A stretch of DNA of 64,000 nucleotides from Oscillatoriales cyanobacterium USR001. GTDB lineage: Bacteria > Cyanobacteriota > Cyanobacteriia > Cyanobacteriales > Microcoleaceae. Positions 36,381 to 42,692 of this stretch are shown here, piece by piece (within the stretch, counting starts at the first letter, position 1; the number at the start of each line of letters is the position of its first letter). The notes beneath the pieces were generated by a model. The model did not search any database. It was not told the DNA's origin and saw only the letters and a list, made by a program, of their open reading frames with translations. The DNA is taken from positions 3,248 to 67,247 of the forward strand of contig MBRE01000065.1 of the NCBI GenBank assembly GCA_001698425.1, in the 5' to 3' direction. A program made the translations under genes and the position numbers.

Positions 36381-38798
36381 ATGGCTGATACGCTGAGGGC
36401 ATCAGAAGATGGGCTAAAAATCGTTGAGGAAGCTAAAGGCAGGAAACGCTGGACTCAAGAAAAGTGGAGGCAAGTCGCTTTTACCTCAATCTCAACATTG
36501 AAGCGGTTTTTGAATGGAGAGCGGATTGATCGTTATGCCTTTATTGCAATTTGTGAGGCTGTAGGTGTTAACTGGGAAAAAGTTGCTGAACTCACCGAAA
36601 TTCAGGAAACAGAGTTACCTGTGGTGTCCCCTGTAAAGGAAACTCCTTCAGTGCAAAACGTGAATTTTGTCGGCCGAGAAAATGCGATCGCATACCTCAA
36701 CACCCGCATCAACCAAGGCTCAAAAATCATCCTCATCCAAGCACCAGGAGGCGTGGGAAAGACAACTTTAGCCCAGGAATATCTCAAGTCTCAGGGTTTT
36801 GACTTAATACTGGAATTGCTAATGGCAAAGGAAAAAGAAAATATTACCCTGGTTGAAAGCGTGATTGAAGAATGGCTAAAGCGCGACTTTCAGGAAGAAC
36901 CTGGCCGCGAGTTTGGCGTTACGCTTGGGAGACTGAAGCGCCAACTTCAGACGCGCCGAGTGGGGGTATTAATTGATAATTTGGAACCCGCGCTAGATGC
37001 ACAAGGCAGATTTATTGAACCCCATCGCCGCTATGTGGATTTATTGCGAGTTTTGGCTGATTCCTCGGTACAGTCAGTAACCTTAATTACCAGTCGCGAA
37101 CCTTTGGCTGAAAGCGTAGGTGTCACTAATTACTCATTACCTAGTCTTGATGAAAAAGCGTGGCAAGATTTTTTTAGCCGCCGCGATATTGAGATAGATG
37201 CGATAACTCTAAAAGAAATGCACAAAGCTTATGGCGGTAATGCCTTGGCGATGACTATTTTATGCGACCCCATACAGAGAGATCGAGGGATGGTAGCCTA
37301 TTGGCAAGAACATAAAGTCGAAGCTGGTTTATTAGTGGAGTTAGCTGTAGAAAACCTTGTCAAAGAGCAGTTTAATCGTCTCGAAAAAACTTATCCTGAA
37401 GCCTATAAACTTCTCTGCCGTTTGGGATGTTATCGCTATCAGGATGTGCCCACTGTTCCCACTGAAGGATTATTGTGCTTACTGTGGGATGTGCCAGAAG
37501 GACAGCGCAGACGGGTTATTGAATCGTTGCGAAATCGGTCATTAGTCGAGTTTAACAAAGGAGAATATTGGTTACATCCAGTGATTCGGACGGAGGCGAT
37601 CGCACGTTTGAGAGATAGTGAAGATTGGGAAAAAGCGAACCGTCACGCTGCTGAATTTTTCTCAAAAAATAAAGCAGAAATTAATTCTTCAGAAGATGGA
37701 ATTATAGTATTTGAGTCTTTCCATCATTACTGTAGTATTATTGACTGGTCGAGCGCATTTAAGCTTCTTGAACAACCTATTAATTTTGGCGATCAGAGCA
37801 TCAAACTCAGAGAGCAATTAAGATTTTGGGGTTACTCTAAATATTTGCTTGATAGCTTAAAAAAATTAGAAGGAAAGCTATCAAATACAACTGAAGAGGG
37901 TCAGAGATTGGGGAGTATTGGTGTATCTTATTATGCTCTTGGTAACTACACTCAGGCTATTGAATATCTAGCAAAAGCTGAAGAATTGTTTAAAAGTACA
38001 TCAACTTACTATTATGCCTTTGCTCTGAGTTGGCTTGGTAAAAGCAATGCTAGATTAGGCAATTTTTCTCTAGCTATTAGTTATTGTAATCAAGCATTAG
38101 AACAAGTAGAAAAACTAAAAGAAATGCAGCAAGATGATGGTGGATGTGAATGTACTACATTAAATACCATCGGTTTTATATATGTGGATTTAGCCGAATA
38201 TGAAATAGCGAGAGAGAAGCATAAAGAGGTAATGGAATTATCTAAAAAATCTGGAATACCTTACTTGAGAAACGAAGGGGATGCTCTTGCTTATATCGCT
38301 TGCTGCGAATGGGCAATGGGCAATCCTACAGAAGCTATAAATAAGTTTCAAGAATCCATTAAAGTTTTTAACCAAATAAAAGACTATTTAAGTGAATGTA
38401 TTGCACATTGTTTATTGGTGGAATTATATTTGTCAAATGGTCAAATTGAAAATGCTGGTAAAACCATAAAGTTAATAGAGATTTTAAACGAAAAAATCAA
38501 ATATTTTCATCCAATACTTAAAACTAATTTGTTCAAGACACAAGCAATTTTTAGTCTATATAATAATAATTATGAGCAAGCAATTAAGCTGTTTCAAGAC
38601 TCCATAGCTATTAATAATGAAATCGGGGCTAAAAATGACTTAGCTGAAGCCTACTATCAATTAGGCTTAACTTATCAAACAATAGGAAATACTGCTGATA
38701 GTCAAGAAAACTTTAACAAAGCAATTCAACTATTCACCGAAATGGATGCACCCAGACAAGTTGATAAAGTGCAACAGGCGGCAGGCAAACTGATATAA
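36381..38798 (+). CDS. HTH-NB-ARC-TPR STAND ATPase
   Basis: An 805-residue regulator-like protein. Residues ~20-70 form a helix-turn-helix-like domain (KWRQVAFTSISTLKRFLNGE). The NB-ARC core follows, with Walker A APGGVGKTT (K127) and downstream LITSREPL. After residue ~500 come TPRs with YALGNYTQAIEYLAKAEELF, ARLGNFSLAISYCNQALEQV, and so on. STAND proteins bind a ligand, exchange ADP for ATP and oligomerise, then pass on a signal; with an N-terminal DNA-binding domain the output is likely transcriptional, although cyanobacterial relatives may be defence sensors. It is divergent from the M23/RTX gene and adjoins the GCTCACT array. Confidence 0.78.
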   Translation: MADTLRASEDGLKIVEEAKGRKRWTQEKWRQVAFTSISTLKRFLNGERIDRYAFIAICEAVGVNWEKVAELTEIQETELPVVSPVKETPSVQNVNFVGRENAIAYLNTRINQGSKIILIQAPGGVGKTTLAQEYLKSQGFDLILELLMAKEKENITLVESVIEEWLKRDFQEEPGREFGVTLGRLKRQLQTRRVGVLIDNLEPALDAQGRFIEPHRRYVDLLRVLADSSVQSVTLITSREPLAESVGVTNYSLPSLDEKAWQDFFSRRDIEIDAITLKEMHKAYGGNALAMTILCDPIQRDRGMVAYWQEHKVEAGLLVELAVENLVKEQFNRLEKTYPEAYKLLCRLGCYRYQDVPTVPTEGLLCLLWDVPEGQRRRVIESLRNRSLVEFNKGEYWLHPVIRTEAIARLRDSEDWEKANRHAAEFFSKNKAEINSSEDGIIVFESFHHYCSIIDWSSAFKLLEQPINFGDQSIKLREQLRFWGYSKYLLDSLKKLEGKLSNTTEEGQRLGSIGVSYYALGNYTQAIEYLAKAEELFKSTSTYYYAFALSWLGKSNARLGNFSLAISYCNQALEQVEKLKEMQQDDGGCECTTLNTIGFIYVDLAEYEIAREKHKEVMELSKKSGIPYLRNEGDALAYIACCEWAMGNPTEAINKFQESIKVFNQIKDYLSECIAHCLLVELYLSNGQIENAGKTIKLIEILNEKIKYFHPILKTNLFKTQAIFSLYNNNYEQAIKLFQDSIAINNEIGAKNDLAEAYYQLGLTYQTIGNTADSQENFNKAIQLFTEMDAPRQVDKVQQAAGKLI

Positions 38799-38902
38799 TA
38801 AACTTTAGTAACTAATAGAAGGTCGTATTGTCTCGCGATCGCGACTAAAATTCTCTCTGGTGGATATTTATAGAAAGTTTCAGGTAAGGATGTACTAGCG
38901 AT

Positions 38903-38952
38903 CGATCGCGCATGGTACTATAAAGATAATCGCTTAAAGATTACAACTATGA
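38903..38952. repeat. 50 bp direct repeat, left copy (orphan leader)
   Basis: Matches 39561-39610 at 48 of 50 bases. It contains CATGGTACTATAAAGATAAT, which looks promoter-like. In this copy the ATG found in the right copy is changed to ATT, so it no longer starts a gene. The MazEF pair lies between the two copies. Confidence 0.8.
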
Positions 38953-38959
38953 TAATTAT

Positions 38960-39289
38960 TCACAGTCCCAACCAATATTGTAAAGATTGCTCTAACTGCT
39001 CAATATCGGCCGTAGTTAATTTACCAATAAGTTTAACTACTAAATTTTGATGAACCGTATATACACCTCGTTTCACCGCCGTCTCCACATTCAGTCCAGC
39101 TACTGACCAATCAGTGAGAATGAACTCGCCAGATAGTAGAGGAGTAGTTTTGCTAGTTAATGGAACAATGAGGATATCTTCTGAAGTGTGGGGTGCGCTG
39201 ACTACAACCGCAGGTCTTACTTTAGAGCTTGATAAGTCCGAGAAAGGGTATCGTACTAAAATAATGTCATTTTTGGAGTAATTGGGCAT
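38960..39289 (-). CDS. MazF/PemK-family toxin
   Basis: From the ATG at 39289 the protein has 109 residues (AGAGG nine bases upstream). It carries the PemK/MazF pattern: IILVRYPFSD, RPAVVVSAPHT, ILIVPLTSKT and a C-terminal QLEQSLQYWLGL. MazF toxins are mRNA-cleaving endoribonucleases. The start overlaps the antitoxin gene by 23 bp, the classic antitoxin-first operon with translational coupling. The target sequence is unknown. Confidence 0.85.
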   Translation of the reverse strand: MPNYSKNDIILVRYPFSDLSSSKVRPAVVVSAPHTSEDILIVPLTSKTTPLLSGEFILTDWSVAGLNVETAVKRGVYTVHQNLVVKLIGKLTTADIEQLEQSLQYWLGL

Positions 39290-39470
39290 AAACATCATCC
39301 TCTGTATTATCCCAAATTGCATCTAGCGATCCTCGACTTGTCTGCATCCAGAATTCAGACTCATCATCAGGTAGGAATGTTACCAAAATTCTTGCACCTT
39401 CAGGAATTTCTGTTGGTTCCAACAATTCGATTTTGCCTTGGCGAACGATCGCCCAAAGTGTTTTTAGCAT
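39267..39470 (-). CDS. Antitoxin of the MazF-type pair
   Basis: A 67-residue protein with an AbrB-/DUF104-like N-terminus (MLKTLWAIVRQGKIELLEPT, then IPEGARILVTFLPDDE) and a C-terminal toxin-binding-like tail (SLDAIWDNTEDDVYAQLLQK). Its 3' end overlaps the toxin start, so the pair is co-transcribed from a promoter right of 39470. The N-terminus should bind DNA for autoregulation. It starts at ATG 39470 without a clear Shine-Dalgarno. Confidence 0.8.
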   Translation of the reverse strand: MLKTLWAIVRQGKIELLEPTEIPEGARILVTFLPDDESEFWMQTSRGSLDAIWDNTEDDVYAQLLQK

Positions 39471-39560
39471 AATAGGGTAAATCCAGAATCGTTCGGGTCG
39501 TATCTCAATATATCTGATTCGTTGAGGAGTTGCACAATAATGTCTGGCATTTGGCTGGTG

Positions 39561-39610
39561 CGATCGCGCATGGTACTATAAAGATAATCGCTTAAAAATG
39601 ACAACTATGA
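39561..39610. repeat. 50 bp direct repeat, right copy (leader of the DUF433 gene)
   Basis: This is the functional counterpart of 38903-38952: it holds the promoter-like TGGTACTATAAAG and the DUF433 start ATG at 39598. The two copies bracket a 608 bp stretch holding only the MazEF genes. Confidence 0.8.
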
Positions 39611-39978
39611 CTTCGGAATCAAGCGGACAATCAACAATCATTCGTACCGAGCGAGGACTCGCGATCGCAGGTACAAGGATTACCCTGTATCAATTGATGG
39701 ACTACATCTATGCTGGCTATCCACCTACCCTAATCCGCAATCAGTTTTACATAACCGACGAACAATTCAATGCAGCGATGTCCTATATTGAAACAAATCG
39801 TAGTGAAGTAGAAGCAGAGTATCAAATTGTTTTGCAGCAAGCAGAAGAAATCCGGCAGTATTGGGAAGAGCGCAATCGCGGGCTGGCAAAAATTGCAGAA
39901 ATGCCGCCCAAACCTGGCCAAGAAGCAGCTTGGGCAAAACTTCAGGCACGAAAAGCCAAACTTGCTGTATCAAGCTGA
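39598..39978 (+). CDS. DUF433 domain protein, likely antitoxin
   Basis: A 126-residue protein with a DUF433 winged-helix-like domain: IIRTERGLAIAGTRITLYQL and YPPTLIRNQFYITDEQFNAA. DUF433 proteins commonly act as antitoxins paired with PIN-like DUF5615 nucleases. The stop TGA overlaps the start of the next gene (TGATG), so the two are translationally coupled. The residues past 75 are charged helix (EEIRQYWEERNRGLAK). A paralogue at 50335-50703 lacks a toxin partner. Confidence 0.82.
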   Translation: MTTMTSESSGQSTIIRTERGLAIAGTRITLYQLMDYIYAGYPPTLIRNQFYITDEQFNAAMSYIETNRSEVEAEYQIVLQQAEEIRQYWEERNRGLAKIAEMPPKPGQEAAWAKLQARKAKLAVSS

Positions 39979-40370
39979 TGATTTTTATAATTGACCATAA
40001 TATTGAGGGGCAAGCCCTCATACTTTTTGGCAGTATTACTGCTGGAGGCTGGCTTGACTTACTGCCAATCCGCTTCGTGATGTTTGAAGAGCTTCAGTTA
40101 CCAATTAACAGTAGCGATCGAATTGTTTGGCGATTTGCTCAAGAAAACCAGATGATTCTGCTCACAGCGAATCGCAGTATGAAGGGTACAGACTCGTTAG
40201 AGCAAGTTATTCGTGAAGAAAGTTCACCCACTTCGCTACCTGTAGTTACCCTTGGGAACATCGATCGAGTAGCAGAGCGTAACTACCGAGAGCAATGTGT
40301 CGATCGCTTGATTGAGATTGTACTTTATATCGAGAACTATACAGGAATAGGTCGGATTTTCATTCCTTAA
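39978..40370 (+). CDS. DUF5615-like PIN-type putative toxin
   Basis: A 130-residue protein starting at the ATG at 39978, which overlaps the DUF433 stop by one base. The N-terminus MIFIIDHNIEGQALILFGSI carries the early Asp (D6) of PIN-like DUF5615 nucleases, and the middle has DRIVWRFAQENQMILLTANR with a D/N-type active-site region. With the DUF433 gene it forms a standard antitoxin-toxin pair. Nuclease activity is inferred. Confidence 0.75.
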   Translation: MIFIIDHNIEGQALILFGSITAGGWLDLLPIRFVMFEELQLPINSSDRIVWRFAQENQMILLTANRSMKGTDSLEQVIREESSPTSLPVVTLGNIDRVAERNYREQCVDRLIEIVLYIENYTGIGRIFIP

Positions 40371-40439
40371 AAAACGCGATCGCGCTCCCCAAAAATAGCG
40401 ATACAATATCCCACAAACAACTCGCACAACCCACATTCC

Positions 40440-41300
40440 TTGGCCTACGATAACACCTGCAAATACCTAGCCGAAAAATTCCCCGCCGCCTTCGTCAACT
40501 GGCTGCTACCAAACGATCGATCCGGCGATATTAAAATCCTCAAAACCGAACTCATCCAAGAACCCATCCGCGCCGATTCTCTCGTCTTCCTCCAAACCAA
40601 TAACCAAATCCTCCACCTGGAATTTCAAACCCGTCCCTATTCTGAACCCACGATCGCCTTCAGAATGCTGGATTACTACGTCAGGCTGAAACGGCAATAC
40701 TCCTGCGCCATCTATCAAGTCGTAATTTTTTTACAGGAAACCACATCAGAACAAGTTTTTGTATCCGAGTGGACAGACACCAACACCAGACACGGCTACC
40801 AAGTCATGCGTATGTGGGAACAAGACCCCGCTTTACTGCTATCTTCCCCCGGTTTACTGCCACTAGCAACCCTATCTCAAACTAACTCCCCGGCCACTTT
40901 GCTACAGCAAATAGCGGATAGAATTGCTACAATAGATGAACCAAATCAACAAGCAGATTTACTGGCCTGTACCCAAGTAATCGCTGGATTGAGATTTGAA
41001 AAAAACTTAATCAGACAACTATTTAGGAGAGAAATTATGCGCGAGTCAGTCATTTACCAAGAAATTCTCGAAGAGGGTATCCTTGAAGGCAGAAAACAAG
41101 GTCTGCAACAAGGACAGCAACGCGAGGCGATGTCATTTATTACTCGCCAGTTGACTCGACGTATCGGCGCGATCGCGCCGGAAATGCTTGAGAAAATTCA
41201 GGCTTTATCTGTAGAAGAATTAGAAAATTTAGGGGAGGCGCTACTAGATTTTTCAGCAGCAGCAGATTTAGCCAATTGGTTGCAGGAACATCAGCCTTAA
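40440..41300 (+). CDS. Rpn-type PD-(D/E)XK protein with DUF4351 (copy A)
   Basis: A 286-residue protein that starts at TTG 40440 with family-typical MAYDNTCKYLAEKFPAAFVN. PDDEXK-type residues are D46 (RADSLVF) and E61-x-Q63 (LEFQTRP). The C-terminus FITRQLTRRIGAIAPEMLEK and EELENLGEALLDF is DUF4351. Between them lies a short repeat KQGLQQGQQ. An internal ATG at 41037 (codon 200) is preceded by AGGAG with a 7-base gap; the two codons forming it, AGG AGA, are both rare-type arginines. Copy B at 41489 is nearly identical. DNA cleavage is inferred. Confidence 0.75.
   Translation: MAYDNTCKYLAEKFPAAFVNWLLPNDRSGDIKILKTELIQEPIRADSLVFLQTNNQILHLEFQTRPYSEPTIAFRMLDYYVRLKRQYSCAIYQVVIFLQETTSEQVFVSEWTDTNTRHGYQVMRMWEQDPALLLSSPGLLPLATLSQTNSPATLLQQIADRIATIDEPNQQADLLACTQVIAGLRFEKNLIRQLFRREIMRESVIYQEILEEGILEGRKQGLQQGQQREAMSFITRQLTRRIGAIAPEMLEKIQALSVEELENLGEALLDFSAAADLANWLQEHQP
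41037..41300 (+). CDS. Candidate intragenic C-terminal product of copy A (87 aa)
   Basis: ATG at 41037 with AGGAG at 41025-41029. It would encode MRESVIYQEILEEGILEGRK and onward, ending with DUF4351. The same start is kept in copy B. Candidate antitoxin in the manner of RpnS; unproven. Confidence 0.45.
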   Translation: MRESVIYQEILEEGILEGRKQGLQQGQQREAMSFITRQLTRRIGAIAPEMLEKIQALSVEELENLGEALLDFSAAADLANWLQEHQP

Positions 41301-41488
41301 TCGCTAAAATTTATCTTCAACAGTTCAAAACTTTACCCGCGATCGCGTCCAATAATTTTTAGACCGATTGAGTTAGGCATAGTAACGATCGCCATTCAAA
41401 AACGCGATGCCTACGCCTGGCTACGCCTACGCACTCCCCAAAAATAGCGATACAATATCTCACAAACAACTCGCACAACCCACATTCC

Positions 41489-42397
41489 TTGGCCTACGAT
41501 AACACCTGCAAATACCTAGCCGAAAAATTCCCCGCCGCCTTCGTCAACTGGCTGCTACCAAACGATCGATCCGGCGATATTAAAATCCTCAAAACCGAAC
41601 TGATCCAAGAACCCATCCGCGCCGATTCTCTCGTCTTCCTCCAAACCAATAACCAAATCCTCCACCTGGAATTTCAAACCCGTCCCTATTCTGAACCCAC
41701 GATCGCCTTCAGAATGCTGGATTACTACGTCAGGCTGAAACGGCAATACTCCTGTGCCATCCATCAAGTCGTAATTTTTTTACAGGAAACCACATCAGAA
41801 CAAGTTTTTGTATCCGAGTGGACAGACACCAACACTCGACACGGCTACCGAGTCATGCGTCTGTGGGAACAAGACCCCGCTTTACTGCTATCTTCCCCCG
41901 GATTATTACCATTAGCAACCCTATCTCAAACTAACTCCCCGGCCACTTTGCTACAGCAAATAGCGGATAGAATTGCTACAATAGATGAACCAAATCAACA
42001 AGCAGATTTACTGGCCTGTACCCAAGTAATCGCTGGATTGAGATTTGAAAAAAACTTAATCAGACAACTATTTAGGAGAGAAATTATGCGCGAGTCAGTC
42101 ATTTACCAAGAAATTCTCGAAGAAGGCATCCTTGAAGGCAGAAAACAAGGTTTGCAACAAGGCCTGCAACAAGGTCTACAACAAGGCCTGCAACAAGGAC
42201 AGCAACAAGGTCTACAACGGGAGGCGATGTCGTTTATTACTCGTCTATTAACTCGACGCATCGGCACGATCGCGCCGGAAATGCTTGAGCAAATTCAAGC
42301 TTTATCTGTAGAAGAATTAGAAAATTTAGGAGAGGCATTACTAGATTTTTTAACAGCAGCAGATTTAGCGAATTGGTTGCAGGAACATCAGTCTTAA
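41489..42397 (+). CDS. Rpn-type PD-(D/E)XK protein with DUF4351 (copy B)
   Basis: A 302-residue near-identical paralogue of copy A, again from a TTG. The nuclease-like part (D46, E61-x-Q63) and the DUF4351 part differ by only a few residues. The repeat tract is longer: LQQG occurs about five times instead of once, adding 16 residues (48 bp, four 12 bp units). The internal ATG at 42086 (codon 200) with AGGAG is unchanged. The tract therefore varies in length while both flanks are kept, as expected from slippage. Confidence 0.75.
   Translation: MAYDNTCKYLAEKFPAAFVNWLLPNDRSGDIKILKTELIQEPIRADSLVFLQTNNQILHLEFQTRPYSEPTIAFRMLDYYVRLKRQYSCAIHQVVIFLQETTSEQVFVSEWTDTNTRHGYRVMRLWEQDPALLLSSPGLLPLATLSQTNSPATLLQQIADRIATIDEPNQQADLLACTQVIAGLRFEKNLIRQLFRREIMRESVIYQEILEEGILEGRKQGLQQGLQQGLQQGLQQGQQQGLQREAMSFITRLLTRRIGTIAPEMLEQIQALSVEELENLGEALLDFLTAADLANWLQEHQS
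42086..42397 (+). CDS. Candidate intragenic C-terminal product of copy B (103 aa)
   Basis: ATG at 42086 with AGGAG at 42074-42078 and a 7-base spacer, as in copy A. It would be 16 residues longer than the copy A product because of extra LQQG units. Confidence 0.45.
   Translation: MRESVIYQEILEEGILEGRKQGLQQGLQQGLQQGLQQGQQQGLQREAMSFITRLLTRRIGTIAPEMLEQIQALSVEELENLGEALLDFLTAADLANWLQEHQS
42145..42220 (+). repeat. 12 bp in-frame tandem repeat in copy B
   Basis: About six units of the type CAACAAGGCCTG, encoding LQQG/QQQG. Copy A has only two, so unit number changed since the duplication. Confidence 0.88.
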
Positions 42398-42533
42398 TTG
42401 CTAAAATTTATCTTCAACATTTCAAAACTTTACCCGCCTCGCGTTGTCCAATAATTTTGAGACCTATTGAGTTAGGCATAGTAACGATCGCCATTCAAAA
42501 ACGCGAGGGATCGTCCCAATTTTGTAGGGCGAA

Positions 42534-42596
42534 GCATTCCGGCAGATAAGTTATTGGTTAAAGCGAGAGATTTACGGCCGGAATGCTTCGCCCCTA
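42534..42596. repeat. Inverted repeat GTAGGGCGAAGCATTCCGGC / complement
   Basis: 20 bp arms, nearly perfect, around a 23 bp loop; the right arm has one extra C. It lies between copy B and the convergent phosphodiester glycosidase gene and may end both transcripts. Confidence 0.65.
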
Positions 42597-42692
42597 CTGA
42601 TACATTTGCAAAATCTGGATGCTCCCAAACGCGATCGCCTGTTTTAAGTTTTGTGGTATATTTGATTGCAAATAACTGTATTAAGCGGCATA

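Larger units (their letters stand above)
40372..41400. repeat. Tandem duplication, left copy (~1.05 kb)
   Basis: Covers the Rpn/DUF4351 gene, its leader (AAAAATAGCGATACAATATC) and 3' flank (GAGTTAGGCATAGTAACGAT). The right copy starts about 1049 bp later. Near-identical over most of the length, with insertions only in the LQQG tract and in the leader. Confidence 0.9.
41401..42507. repeat. Tandem duplication, right copy
   Basis: Second copy of the unit seen at 40372-41400. The leader has an extra GCCTACGCCTGGCTACGCCT tract, and the gene has four more 12 bp LQQG units. Few point differences otherwise, so the duplication is recent or kept alike by conversion. Confidence 0.9.
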
